A stretch of DNA of 64,000 nt from Leptospiraceae bacterium (GCA_024233835.1 JACKPC010000002.1:395001-459000); one strand, 5' to 3'; counted from the first letter of the stretch, positions 44,745-53,388 are shown. Numbers and translations: made by a program. Notes: generated from the sequence alone by a model not told the origin.

Positions 44745-46192
44745 CTACAACCTCCAAATGCACTTCTTAATGTTGATATGGGCGCGTCGATTCCCCCTAA
44801 AAGAAAGCTACCTCCCAAACCTACCAGGCTATCGATAGGTTGCTGAAACGCCTTTCCGGTAGAAACCCCATTTAAAAATCCAACGGCATAGTTCATGTCT
44901 GCTCGAAAATGTTGACACGAACTTCCGGAAAACATTTTTGCAGGTACTTCTCTATCATGCCCGATAGCCAAACTATCTGAAAATGACTTTGCTCTTGGAG
45001 CCAACAATTTAGTAATAGAAATAAAACCTAAAAATTGTTCATCTGTTATAGGATCATCTTTGAAGATGGATTGATTTAATAATTTAATTCCAAAATAAAA
45101 TGGTATAATGTTCTTAATTCTTTTTGCGTTATTCCTTATATTAAATTTTGCAAAGTTATCTCTGTTTCCATCACCAGTATAATTGTGACCAAATAATACC
45201 CCTTTTGGACCTTGACCCATGTATTTCCCAAGAAAATACATGGCTAAGAACTTCTGAGCCGTTATATTCGAATTAGATAGGAGGTAAAGACCGGTATATG
45301 CTTCCATTTGCTCAAAGCGTTTTCTATTCCTCTCTGCTTTTCTATAACCAAAAATCGCTTTTGTTCCTAAGCCAATTGGAATCAAAAATCTATTCAAATT
45401 ACCTAATGTTTTAATAGACAACTTCCAATGCCCATCCGGATCCGTATACATAACCGGGTTTCCTTCTACATACATGTAGAGGTTCATGCCAAAGGTTGAT
45501 TCGGGTTGCATTACGGTATCCGGTTGGATGAAGCGACCGATGGCGGGGTCGTAGTAACGGGACTTATAATAGTAGAGTCCTGTTTCCGGGTCTTCTTCCT
45601 GTCCCGTGTATTTGTAGCGGAAAATGTCCGGGCCGCTGGAGTTTGTGCGATTGACTTCACCGTAGGGCTTGTAGGTGATATAGCTTTTCCCGGTGTCTAT
45701 GTCCACACCGCTCACCATGTTCCCACTGGCATCTGTTACCATGCTCACAGAACCAAGGTGGTCGGGGTGGAAAAAATACATCCCCATTGCCGGTGTGCCG
45801 GGAGCTGAACCACTATTTCCTCCTCCACCGGTATTTGTCGGCGGGTTTGTTTGATTCCCTGTTGGAGGCAGAGGAGAAGTTGTGTTTGTATTTGTGGAAG
45901 TTCCGGAGGGTTTCTGTCCACAGCCCTCAAAAGTTATCTGGTATAGGGTGCAATCTTCTTTGGTTTCTCCTGTATTACCATTCACTGGAGTCGATGGACT
46001 TGATGGGCTTGCCGGGTTATTGTTATTCGGTTCCGAGACAGAAGGAGTATCTTCTGAGATTACATTATCCTGCTTATTGGTATAAGATGCAAGTAACCAG
46101 AAGGGAGGAGCTTTCTTTCCTGTCAAAGCCTGCGGCAAGCAGTTTATAAAACCAACGCAAAAAACTAAGCAGATAATGTGTATTCTATTCAT
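44741..46192 (-). CDS. Short RHS-core lipoprotein 2 with a different tail
   Basis: A 483-aa protein with signal ending GFINC. The stalk and RHS core (to YTDPDGHWKLS) are almost identical to RHS 1, differing at only a handful of residues. The tail (about 259-483) is unrelated: it has no HExxH, and includes MYFLGKYMGQGPKGVLFGHN, ICDR-free segments with SSCQHFRADMNYAVGFLNG, and a Gly-rich end (LVGLGGSFLLGGIDAP). The SCQHF and YAVGF elements look like a catalytic or membrane-active fold, which I cannot name. It follows the TPR gene by seven bases and overlaps the lipoprotein gene downstream. Confidence 0.85.
   Translation of the reverse strand: MNRIHIICLVFCVGFINCLPQALTGKKAPPFWLLASYTNKQDNVISEDTPSVSEPNNNNPASPSSPSTPVNGNTGETKEDCTLYQITFEGCGQKPSGTSTNTNTTSPLPPTGNQTNPPTNTGGGGNSGSAPGTPAMGMYFFHPDHLGSVSMVTDASGNMVSGVDIDTGKSYITYKPYGEVNRTNSSGPDIFRYKYTGQEEDPETGLYYYKSRYYDPAIGRFIQPDTVMQPESTFGMNLYMYVEGNPVMYTDPDGHWKLSIKTLGNLNRFLIPIGLGTKAIFGYRKAERNRKRFEQMEAYTGLYLLSNSNITAQKFLAMYFLGKYMGQGPKGVLFGHNYTGDGNRDNFAKFNIRNNAKRIKNIIPFYFGIKLLNQSIFKDDPITDEQFLGFISITKLLAPRAKSFSDSLAIGHDREVPAKMFSGSSCQHFRADMNYAVGFLNGVSTGKAFQQPIDSLVGLGGSFLLGGIDAPISTLRSAFGGCR
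45423..46142. repeat. 720-bp RHS head/core repeat, copy 2
   Basis: Counterpart of 41281-42000. Differences concentrate at the 3' (DPxG) end of the core, while the stalk is essentially identical, which points to recent gene conversion or duplication followed by tail exchange. Confidence 0.9.
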
Positions 46193-46199
46193 GGATTCT

Positions 46200-46757
46200 C
46201 TACTTTATCTTCTTGTAAATCAGGCCTAAAAGAACGACCATACTCAATTGCAAAAAAACAAGAGCACTTAAAAGGCTCATAGTAATCTTACTGTTTTTAT
46301 ATGAAGACTCACTTTTTTTAAGTTCATCCTCTGTTTTGTTTAAGGTTAAATTTTCTTCAGGGAGCTTTAAATCATCAGGATTATTGACATTCAATGCAAC
46401 TGGTTTACTACTACCCTTCCCCTGAAGTTTTTTTTTAATTTCAATATATTTTGCCTGCACAATACTATTTTGTGGGAAGCTCTTTATAATTTTCTCGTAA
46501 AGAGATAGAGCCTTTTCATATTTTCCTTCCTGGTAATATTTTTCAGCTTCAGCTACATTCAATTCCGTCTGGTAATAAATCAAAGTAGGATTAGTTTTAT
46601 CTACCTTTAAAGCTAAATCTAATTCCTGTTTTGCCTTACCAATCTGTCCCGAGTTAAGCAAGTCCTTGATGTATCTGTATTTACTCGTATCCTGTGCATA
46701 TAAGAACAAAGTGCTAAAAACAAAAAATATACTGAATTCTTGTATTATCTTTTTCAT
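46200..46757 (-). CDS. TPR protein with signal peptide and C-terminal membrane anchor
   Basis: A 185-aa protein: signal peptide at 1-21 (ending LYAQ), two or three TPR units (IKDLLNSGQIGKAKQELDLA, EKYYQEGKYEKALSLYEKII), a charged linker, and a single membrane helix at about 160-180 with KKIK at the end. It is suited to a periplasmic scaffold anchored in the inner membrane. It sits between the Kelch lipoprotein and RHS 2 genes with gaps of 3 and 7 bases, so it may help export or assembly of those lipoproteins (inference). Confidence 0.75.
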   Translation of the reverse strand: MKKIIQEFSIFFVFSTLFLYAQDTSKYRYIKDLLNSGQIGKAKQELDLALKVDKTNPTLIYYQTELNVAEAEKYYQEGKYEKALSLYEKIIKSFPQNSIVQAKYIEIKKKLQGKGSSKPVALNVNNPDDLKLPEENLTLNKTEDELKKSESSYKNSKITMSLLSALVFLQLSMVVLLGLIYKKIK

Positions 46758-46760
46758 AAA

Positions 46761-48233
46761 TTATCTATCTATAATCACAGCCTTATGTCCAAACCTGGGA
46801 GCTGGCATTGTCCCCACTAAAACCCAGCTTGTATTGGAAGGGTCTGATAAACTAAGTGAGTAAACTTCCGAATTCGGGACATTAACCGGGTTTGCCCCAC
46901 CGAAAAAATACAGATTTCTTTGTAGATATGAAATTTCCATTGCGGAAGCAAATCTTGCGACAGGCAAGGATTGACCGGAGTTCACCACATTTGTAGAAGG
47001 TGGAGTATAATAAAACTCAAAACTATTAGAAGCAAGAATACTGCCGGGAGGCTGAGCTGTATTACCCAGAGTGCTTCCACCCGCAACAAACATAGCCGGC
47101 AAATCAGAAGGATATGGGTCTGTTTTATAGGGCCTGTAACAGGCAGAAGCTGCACCAAATCTGGGCTGATTGAAATTTGCTTCTGAAACCTGACTTGTAG
47201 AATTGGATGCAGGATTATATGCCTCGCTTGTAAATTGCGGATTTCCACTTGCATCTCTTCCAAGGTTAAAGAATAGGCTTCCATTAGAAGAACAGCCGGA
47301 AAGATCAATTCTTGAAGGAATTGTATTCTGAGAAGTCAGACTAAACCAGGTTCCACTACTTCCTATATCTGGATCTAATTTATATACAACATTGGGAATT
47401 GCGGAAGCACTCGATGCGGTTACGCTCCCACCTAAAACATAAATGCCGCTATCAGAAGCAAAAGCCAAAGCTCCCTGAATAGCGGAAGGCATAGATGCAA
47501 GGGTTCTCCATGTTCCATTCACAGGGTCATATTCTTCACTAAGGCCGGTAGTATTTCCCCCAACAAGACCTCCCAGAACATATATTTTTCCATTATAAGA
47601 TGTAATAGCCGAGTGTGTTCTTGCTGTTGGAATACTGGTTATATTCGAATACCAGGTATTGGAATTTGGATCAAATACATCAACCTGAGACATTGGAACT
47701 AAGCCATTTCCAATACCACCTAATATCCAGATAGAACGCTTTAAGGTGCTTTCAGAAATTAGGGTTGATATTGTATCAATTGAAAAAACAGGAATTTTTA
47801 TTGTAGGTACAGGTAAAATTGCAGAAGATAAAATACTACCAATACTCGGTATACCTGGCATAGATGGTGGAGGACTATTTTCTGTTTTCAAGGTAACAAA
47901 ACTTTGTTTATAAGAGGTTTGCAGGGATATATTTCTACAAAAAGCAATAAAGCTATATCTCTGCCCTGAATCGAGATTGCTTAGTATCAACTCATGGTGT
48001 TTTGATTTAACAGGAAGATAATGGATTTCGTTACAATCATCTCCTTTTCCATATAATAAAATTCCTTCTGATTCAGAACTACATCCCCAAATTATTTTAG
48101 AACTATTATAACCAATATTATCCGTGTAAACATAGGTCATTTCCAATTGACTGGCTGCATTTCCCTTTTGTAGCGGAGACTTGCTACAATATAGAATAGA
48201 AATAATATGTATAAAAAACATCAGTCTTTTCAT
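46761..48233 (-). CDS. Kelch-repeat beta-propeller lipoprotein
   Basis: A 490-aa lipoprotein (signal ending ILYC at 16). Residues 25-110 are a fibronectin-like domain. From about 165 on there are Kelch blades with the double-Gly and W signature: IWILGGIGNGLVPMSQVDVF, GKIYVLGGLVGGNTTGL, GIYVLGGSVTAS and LYFFGGANPVNVPNSEVYSL. Kelch propellers bind protein or glycan partners outside the cell. Its ATG overlaps the upstream gene by four bases. It precedes the RHS 2 genes in one run. Confidence 0.85.
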   Translation of the reverse strand: MKRLMFFIHIISILYCSKSPLQKGNAASQLEMTYVYTDNIGYNSSKIIWGCSSESEGILLYGKGDDCNEIHYLPVKSKHHELILSNLDSGQRYSFIAFCRNISLQTSYKQSFVTLKTENSPPPSMPGIPSIGSILSSAILPVPTIKIPVFSIDTISTLISESTLKRSIWILGGIGNGLVPMSQVDVFDPNSNTWYSNITSIPTARTHSAITSYNGKIYVLGGLVGGNTTGLSEEYDPVNGTWRTLASMPSAIQGALAFASDSGIYVLGGSVTASSASAIPNVVYKLDPDIGSSGTWFSLTSQNTIPSRIDLSGCSSNGSLFFNLGRDASGNPQFTSEAYNPASNSTSQVSEANFNQPRFGAASACYRPYKTDPYPSDLPAMFVAGGSTLGNTAQPPGSILASNSFEFYYTPPSTNVVNSGQSLPVARFASAMEISYLQRNLYFFGGANPVNVPNSEVYSLSLSDPSNTSWVLVGTMPAPRFGHKAVIIDR

Positions 48234-49117
48234 ATCCGATAAGCTATCAAAAACTCAAGGCCTCCATTTGCGAAATGAAGTGAGTTTTCATGGATATAAG
48301 TTACTTTCAATCCAAGTCGGAGTAATACATTATCAAAAAATGTTGACTGTAAACCGGATGATGCATATACAAGAGGGTTTAAGCCTTCAATATCATTATT
48401 TTCCTTTTTATACTTAACATAAGAGCCTCCCCCTCCAAGATTTATATACACATTATAATCTTTATAGAGGTTAAATAGTTTATTCACATATAAAACTGTT
48501 TCAAAAAATTGAAAACCTTTCGGTGCACTTGTGTTATATACCAAAAAAAATCCGGGTCTTAAAGAGTAGAACGCAAAAGCCGGCTCAAATAAAATTCCTG
48601 CTCCATAACGAATTGGAAATTTTTTACTTACGGGAGATGTGTTGTAACCGGATTCTGAAAAAAAACCAAGGTTGTTTTTTAGATTTTCACCAGGGTTATC
48701 AAGATATTCATCAGGTAATTCAGGTTTGTCTGTTGAGTTTAATAATTCTTTTATTTTTTTCTTTTCAATAGAAAGGTATCCAAGGCTCGAAAGAATAGTA
48801 ACTTTATCGGGTGCGTTCTCTACTATAGTCCCTTGTATTTCAGAGCCATCATCTAATAAAAGTTTAGAAAGTTTTCTCGAATCATGAATTCCTGACTTAG
48901 CCCTATCAATAGTCAGAATATGTTTTTTGGGAATACTATAAAGTTTTCCCTTCCATCTGATGTGTATTTCTTCAGCTTCTTCTGAAATGACATCTACAAC
49001 ATACATTTCACCCTGCTTCAGTAGTATTTCAGCAGGATACAGGGTTGAAATACAAAGGAAGAACAATAATAAAATATAATATCTGTATTTATCTACATAT
49101 AGTTCAATTCCAAGCAT
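48230..49117 (-). CDS. Exported protein with SH3-like N part and barrel-like C part
   Basis: A 295-aa protein with an N-terminal hydrophobic signal (about 12-29). Residues 30-110 contain repeated short strands (GEMYVVDVISEEAEEIHIRW; LDDGSEIQGTIVENAPDKVT) reminiscent of an SH3-like or Sm-like pair. After 150 the sequence alternates aromatic/Gly strands (GAGILFEPAFAFYSLRPGFF; LNLYKDYNVYINLGGGGSY-type), as in small outer-membrane barrels. It heads the minus-strand run with Kelch, TPR and RHS 2 genes. Function unknown. Confidence 0.65.
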   Translation of the reverse strand: MLGIELYVDKYRYYILLLFFLCISTLYPAEILLKQGEMYVVDVISEEAEEIHIRWKGKLYSIPKKHILTIDRAKSGIHDSRKLSKLLLDDGSEIQGTIVENAPDKVTILSSLGYLSIEKKKIKELLNSTDKPELPDEYLDNPGENLKNNLGFFSESGYNTSPVSKKFPIRYGAGILFEPAFAFYSLRPGFFLVYNTSAPKGFQFFETVLYVNKLFNLYKDYNVYINLGGGGSYVKYKKENNDIEGLNPLVYASSGLQSTFFDNVLLRLGLKVTYIHENSLHFANGGLEFLIAYRI

Positions 49118-49306
49118 TATAACCCCAGTGATAATGAATATAAAAAGGATATAATCTTAATGGATAAAGACCTAATACCCTGCTACAATGAAGTACAAAT
49201 ATTAAGTGACACAAATAGTGCAAGTTATTTATTTTTTTTGAATAAAGTATAAATAAGTAGACATCTTTTGTATACATTTTCAGTTATTGAGATTAAGGAG
49301 ATTACA

Positions 49307-49765
49307 ATGAAGAAAATATTAAATTTCTTACTGCTAATAGTTTTGTTCATTTCATTAATGGGCAATTGTAAAAAGGATGATAACAAAGACGATGAAAACA
49401 TGGTTCTATTACTTCTTTTACTGGCTCAACAGCAGTCTGCTGCCGCTGCTGCTACAAATTCTTTAGTAGCCACACAGCCTGCTGCCGGTTCTACCGCATA
49501 TGGAACCTGTGAGATTACAAGTGGTGGTACACCTGCATGTGTTTATAACTACCTGGAAGGCTCATGTTACCTTCTAAAATCAAATGCAGGTTATTCTGTA
49601 AACTGGTATGCTGGTAAAACTGATTCAAGTGCCTGTACTACATTAGGTTATACAAACACTTGTAAATCCACTACTCTTAGCGGAATTACTTATACGCAGT
49701 GCTTTAAAAATGTGAAAGAATCCAAGCAAGAAGAAGTTTCTCGTGCTATTCGGAGTGTAAATTGA
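49307..49765 (+). CDS. Leptospira-style lipoprotein with Cys pairs
   Basis: A 152-aa protein. Signal ends LMGNC at 21, then an acidic KKDDNKDDEN tether, a low-complexity stretch (VLLLLLLAQQQSAAAAATNS) and a compact domain with CEIT, CVYNYLEGSCYLL and a CTTLGYTNTCKS pattern, enough Cys for two or three disulfides. ATG 49307 has AAGGAG six bases before it; an earlier ATG at 49268 does not. It is transcribed divergently from the barrel protein. Function unknown. Confidence 0.75.
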   Translation: MKKILNFLLLIVLFISLMGNCKKDDNKDDENMVLLLLLLAQQQSAAAAATNSLVATQPAAGSTAYGTCEITSGGTPACVYNYLEGSCYLLKSNAGYSVNWYAGKTDSSACTTLGYTNTCKSTTLSGITYTQCFKNVKESKQEEVSRAIRSVN

Positions 49766-49918
49766 TCTTAGAAACTTTCGCATTTTTATAGAGATGTTAG
49801 CGAACCAACGTTGGTTCGCTAAAAAAAAACTATTTTCACCACATATTTGTAAACAGTTTACATACAAACCCAGTAAACTTTCAACTTCATTCAAACTGTT
49901 TTTTCAATTCGTTAAAAA

Positions 49919-50073
49919 TCGCAAACATCTAATATTGTTTTTTGCAAGAATCGCAAAACTAAAAGTTAGATTTTACCGAAAATCGCAAAGTTCTAATGTT
50001 TTTTTTTGCAAAAATCGCAAATTAATTTATCCGTTTTCGCAAAATTCGCAAAATTTTAAATCCATATCGCAAA
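49919..50073 (+). repeat. Iteron array built on TCGCAAA, 32-bp period
   Basis: Words start at 49919, 49951, 49983, 50015, 50037, 50046 and 50067; further words are at 50235, 50246, 50312 and 50345. Units 1 and 5 share TCGCAAACATCTAATATT; unit 3 is TCGCAAAGTTCTAATGTT. Exact helical phasing of the first four suggests cooperative protein binding. Confidence 0.65.
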
Positions 50074-50331
50074 CATCTAATATTCTGTTGTTAAGTGAAA
50101 ACTTTTAAAATTCATGTTCCAAAGCGGCATTAGGAGAAAATTTTTTCATCTCCAAAAAGGAAACTTTGCATGAATTTTACATCGAAACAGGCTATAGGAG
50201 CATTTTAACTGTTTTTGTTCCCAAATACTTTCATTCGCAAATTATTCGCAAAAGTTTTAGGTGAAAAAAAGGGGTGTTTTACCCTTCACCGGACATTTGC
50301 ACGCAAATATTTCGCAAATTATTCGTAAAAT

Positions 50332-50383
50332 GGATGCAAAATCTTCGCAAATTTGCGTGTAAACTTGCAAAATTTTTGCATCC
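50332..50383. repeat. Nested palindrome (possible cruciform)
   Basis: GGATGCAAAA (50332-50341) and TTTTGCATCC (50374-50383) form an outer perfect 10-bp stem; inside lies the 12-bp perfect palindrome CGCAAATTTGCG (50346-50357), which itself contains the iteron word on both strands. Confidence 0.7.
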
Positions 50384-50616
50384 TGCGATTGCTGAAGTTT
50401 TTTCTTCTTTAACTTCCGGACCTCAGCTTATGGATTTTTATCCTTCAGCTCGGTCTATATCACTTTTAAAATATTTCAATTCCCGGATAAATCCCATTCA
50501 ATAGACTTCAAACATCTACAAACCCCGAAAAAATGCCTCTCAAAACCGACAGGAAGCCCGTAGAGGCAATGTATAATTGAATTAATGCACCACAATCAAT
50601 TTCAAACGCAATACAG

Positions 50617-50778
50617 ATGATTTTTAAATTCATGGATGCTCTTATTACGGATTACTCAAAAAAACAGATTAGCGGTTTCACGGAGGAAGAAAAAACTCAA
50701 TTTTACTCATGGGTGCTGAATTTTACTCCCGTTTACTGGAATCAGGAAAGTTCTTATCCCGAAAACAAGCTATCATAA
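50617..50778 (+). CDS. Doubtful 53-aa frame upstream of KilA-N
   Basis: Encodes MIFKFMDALITDYSKKQISG followed by FTEEEKTQFYSWVLNF. The 3' third overlaps two dispersed repeats (50714-50743 and 50751-50769), so at least that part is shared non-specific sequence. No clear ribosome site. It may be a relic of the duplicated KilA-N unit. Confidence 0.3.
   Translation: MIFKFMDALITDYSKKQISGFTEEEKTQFYSWVLNFTPVYWNQESSYPENKLS
50714..50743 (+). repeat. 30-bp direct repeat flanking KilA-N, copy 1
   Basis: Identical to 51669-51698 over 30 bases (core ACTCCCGTTTACTGGAATC). A second shared word, TTCTTATCCCGAAAACAAG, is at 50751-50769 and again at 51849-51867. The order of both words is the same on each side of the gene, indicating a tandem duplication. 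Confidence 0.85.
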
Positions 50779-50835
50779 AATCTCATTTATAGAAATCCGC
50801 AAGTTCCAAGTATTGTATCCAGGAGAGGTTAAAGA

Positions 50836-51633
50836 ATGCCAAAAGTAAATGTCCAGGGAAACCAGATTTCAATCATATCCATCGACAAGCAGGATTATAT
50901 TTCAATCACAGACATGCTGAAAGCCAAGGATGGTGATTTCTTCATCTCCGATTGGCTTAGAAATAGAAATACTGTAGAATTCTTAGGAATATGGGAGAAG
51001 GTTTTTAACCCGAACTTTAATTACGGCGAATACGCCATAATTAGAAGTCAGGCTGGTTTGAATAATTATAAAATCAGCGTGAAAGAATGGACAAAGAAAA
51101 CAAATGCAATAGGACTCGTCGCCAAAACGGGTAGATATGGTGGAACTTATGCTCATAAAGACATTGCTTTTGAATTTGGAATGTGGATAAGTCCTGAATT
51201 CAAAATTTATCTTATCAAAGAATTTCAAAGGCTTAAAGAAGCAGAAAAAGAAAAGCTGGGATGGGACATTAAAAGAAACCTTGCTGCTATCAATTACCAT
51301 ATACATACCGATGCTATTAAAAATAACCTGATACCCAAAAAACTTTCCGGAAAGGAAATTAGCTTTGTATACGCAAACGAAGCGGACCTTCTAAATATGG
51401 CTCTTTTCGGAACCACTGCAAAAGAATGGAGGGAAAGAAACCCGGATAAAACCGGGAATATCAGAGACTTTGCAAATGCCTCACAGCTCGTCTGTTTATC
51501 TAACCTCGAAAACCTGAATGCTCTCTTTATTAAAGATGGAATCTCTCAGAATGAACGGCTGAAGAAATTAAATGACATTGCTATTGAACAAATGCGAATC
51601 CTGATGAATGTGAAGTTCAAAGAACTGGAATAA
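50836..51633 (+). CDS. KilA-N domain protein
   Basis: A 265-aa protein with an N-terminal KilA-N DNA-binding domain (about 18-140): QDYISITDMLKAKDGDFFIS, then IWEKVFNPNFNYGEYAIIRS, WTKKTNAIGLVAKTGRYGGT and ISPEFKIYLIKEFQRLK. The C-terminal half is helical and charged. KilA-N proteins are phage or mobile-element regulators, often antirepressor-like; the C-terminal partner module here is not one I can name. AGGAGAGG lies about ten bases before ATG. It is preceded by the iteron region and followed by a decayed second copy. Confidence 0.9.
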   Translation: MPKVNVQGNQISIISIDKQDYISITDMLKAKDGDFFISDWLRNRNTVEFLGIWEKVFNPNFNYGEYAIIRSQAGLNNYKISVKEWTKKTNAIGLVAKTGRYGGTYAHKDIAFEFGMWISPEFKIYLIKEFQRLKEAEKEKLGWDIKRNLAAINYHIHTDAIKNNLIPKKLSGKEISFVYANEADLLNMALFGTTAKEWRERNPDKTGNIRDFANASQLVCLSNLENLNALFIKDGISQNERLKKLNDIAIEQMRILMNVKFKELE

Positions 51634-51668
51634 TTTATCTCACCTATTTTCCAATTTTACTGATTCCT

Positions 51669-51698
51669 TGCTGAATTTTACTCCCGTTTACTGGAATC
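51669..51698 (+). repeat. 30-bp direct repeat flanking KilA-N, copy 2
   Basis: Second copy of 50714-50743. Immediately downstream (51699-51840) is a stretch dense in TTACCAGTA and TTTACCGG words without coding potential. Confidence 0.85.
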
Positions 51699-51784
51699 TT
51701 ACTGCCACTTTACCAGTATCTTACCAGTAAAATGCCAGTAAGATACTACCCTTTTACTCGGTAAATCCCGGTTTTACTGGTAAA

Positions 51785-51830
51785 TTTACCGAAATTTTAC
51801 CGGTGAGTTTACCAAAATTTTACCGGTAAA
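51785..51830. repeat. Tandem 23-bp repeats with ACCGGT palindromes
   Basis: Two adjacent units, 51785-51807 and 51808-51830, match at 19 of 23 positions around TTTACC-AAATTTTACCGGT. Related TTTTACTGG and TTACCAGTA words fill the preceding 90 bases. The same TTTACCGG/CCGGTAAA pairing occurs at 56482-56508. Confidence 0.65.
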
Positions 51831-51857
51831 ATGGAAAGCAAAGGAGAATTCTTATCC

Positions 51858-51950
51858 CGAAAACAAGATTATATATCAATTACGGATATTGCAAAAGTTA
51901 AGATAGAAATAGAACCCTAACTTTAATTCCATCGAATTCGATGGGTTGCG
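51858..51950 (+). pseudogene. Decayed second copy of the KilA-N 5' region
   Basis: In one frame from 51858 it reads RKQDYISITDIAKVKIEIEP and stops; in the next frame, from 51913, it reads NPNFNSIEFDGL. Both are KilA-N motifs, found 25 residues apart in the intact gene at 50836. The intervening part is deleted and the frame shifted. It is preceded by the same 30-bp and 19-bp words as the intact copy. Confidence 0.75.
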
Positions 51951-51967
51951 AACATTTTTCATGACCT

Positions 51968-52975
51968 TTATTTTCCATTCTCCAACTTCTTTATCTTTTC
52001 TACAGATTTTTCAAAATCGATTTCAACCCTGGACTTGTAAGATATCTCTTTCTTTCTATATTTCTCATACTCAGAAAACGCTTTTTTAAGAGCCATATCA
52101 TGAGACACTTTTCCTGCATGAGTCAAAATTTCTCTGTCGCTAATCTTTAAGAAATCATCTAACTTTTGTAGCCAGTCTTTCATATACATTACTCTTCTAT
52201 TCTTCGCCTGCAATTCAGCAAAATCTAAGAACAGAGACACAATCAAATTTAGGGCTTCGATTTCTTCTTTTTTTAAATAGTTCTTGGCTACTCCCACGTC
52301 AGACTTTCTAATTTTTTTCCCTTCCCAGGAAGTTAGTCCCATGAATGCTTTATCTGAATCTGCTCTTGATTCTATTATTTCTGCTGCTGTGTGCTGGTGA
52401 CTTGCCCAATGCATTTTGTTCTGTATCGTAGAAAAGAACTTTTGTGAAATTTCTTCACTTGAACTATAGTCTACGCTCGTAGCATAAATATCTAAAACCT
52501 TTCTCCAAAAAACTTTTTCGGAAGAACGAATATCCCGAATCCGAGAAATTAGCTCGTCGAAATAATTTCCTCCTCCACCACGTTTAAGCCTTTCATCATC
52601 CATTGCAAAACCTTTGATGATATACTCTTTTAAACGATTAGTAGCCCAAATTCGGAATTGAGTTCCCCTATGAGATTTTACCCGATAGCCTACAGAAATA
52701 ATTACATCAAGATTGTAATAATCAATAGTTCTCTCAACATCACGCTCGCCTTCTTTTTGAACTGTTGCTAAATTTGCAACAGTTGCACTTTTTTCAAGCT
52801 CACCTTCTGTAAATATATTTTTTATATGCCTTGAGATTACAGACTTGTCTCTTCCAAAAAGCTCAACCATCTGAGCAATAGATAGCCAGGCTGTTTCTTC
52901 AGAAAATTGAACTTCTACTTTTGTTTCTCCGTCTTCAGTCTGATATATAATTATCTCGGAATTATTTGCTTCCAT
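51968..52975 (-). CDS. RhuM-family protein (virulence RhuM)
   Basis: A 335-aa RhuM-type protein. It opens with the family's IIIYQTEDGETKVEVQFSEE and a helix-turn-helix: AWLSIAQMVELFGRDKSVIS, then RHIKNIFTEGELEKSATVAN, YYNLDVIISVGYRVKSHRGT and FRIWATNRLKEYIIKGFAMD. The C-terminal half is helical (HQHTAAEIIESRADSDKAFM; a HxxTAAEI motif near 195). RhuM proteins are common on islands and phages; a role in virulence is known only for some hosts, and the biochemical role is unsettled. It is intact, oriented towards the KilA-N remnant. Confidence 0.92.
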   Translation of the reverse strand: MEANNSEIIIYQTEDGETKVEVQFSEETAWLSIAQMVELFGRDKSVISRHIKNIFTEGELEKSATVANLATVQKEGERDVERTIDYYNLDVIISVGYRVKSHRGTQFRIWATNRLKEYIIKGFAMDDERLKRGGGGNYFDELISRIRDIRSSEKVFWRKVLDIYATSVDYSSSEEISQKFFSTIQNKMHWASHQHTAAEIIESRADSDKAFMGLTSWEGKKIRKSDVGVAKNYLKKEEIEALNLIVSLFLDFAELQAKNRRVMYMKDWLQKLDDFLKISDREILTHAGKVSHDMALKKAFSEYEKYRKKEISYKSRVEIDFEKSVEKIKKLENGK

Positions 52976-53388
52976 TCAACCCTACTCTTTTCTTTCATTT
53001 TTAAAAGTCAATCGGGAGTTTTTCTTAAATTGAAAGCACATAAGCGTTTTTTACTTATATTTTATACTCACGGCATAGTGGTTTTCGGATTGAGTAATAA
53101 TAGAAGCTCACTATAGGTTATATAAATGAAGAATTCAGACCTTTTACCATATATTCATCCGAAATGCACTTTTCCTTTAGTATAGAAATAAGGATAGTCT
53201 ACGAAAAAAAAGCAATATTTTTTAAAAAAATAACTTGACATATTCGTTATTTATGTCTATTGTATCTATAACTCATTTGAATACATCTATTTAGATATTT
53301 ATGCGTAATTTCAAAGCATAATATAAAACCTAACAATGTATTTAATTGAAATATGAAAAATTTAATTTCAAAAAAGGAAAACAAGACC
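52976..53388. other. Intergenic region with one clear promoter
   Basis: Between the RhuM and lipoprotein starts, only AT-rich sequence is seen, with a run of A/T at 53200-53230. The single strong signal is the -35/-10 pair at 53235-53263, reported separately. No RNA gene recognised. Confidence 0.5.
53235..53263 (+). promoter_or_regulatory. Sigma-70-type promoter of the lipoprotein pair
   Basis: TTGACA at 53235-53240, a 17-base spacer and TATTGT at 53258-53263. It reads towards the genes at 53389 and 54004. Confidence 0.75.

Larger units (their letters stand above)
49766..50835. other. 1.07-kb non-coding region with iterons and palindromes
   Basis: No long gene is present. It holds at least eleven TCGCAAA words, four of them at exact 32-bp period (49919, 49951, 49983, 50015), a nested palindrome at 50332-50383, two imperfect copies of a block around TTAGGAG (50107 and 50172), a stem of TGCCTCT (50534-50540) with AGAGGCA (50562-50568), and a doubtful 53-codon frame. 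The layout resembles a replication or partition locus of an integrated element, or a control region for the KilA-N gene that follows. Confidence 0.6.

Noticed and set aside
49919..50383. CRISPR array
   Set aside because: The repeated word is only 7 bases, units differ, spacing breaks after four units and no cas gene is present; iterons fit better.
52907..53116. Plus-strand 69-codon frame over the RhuM start
   Set aside because: Overlaps a well-supported gene in antisense and has no start signal.
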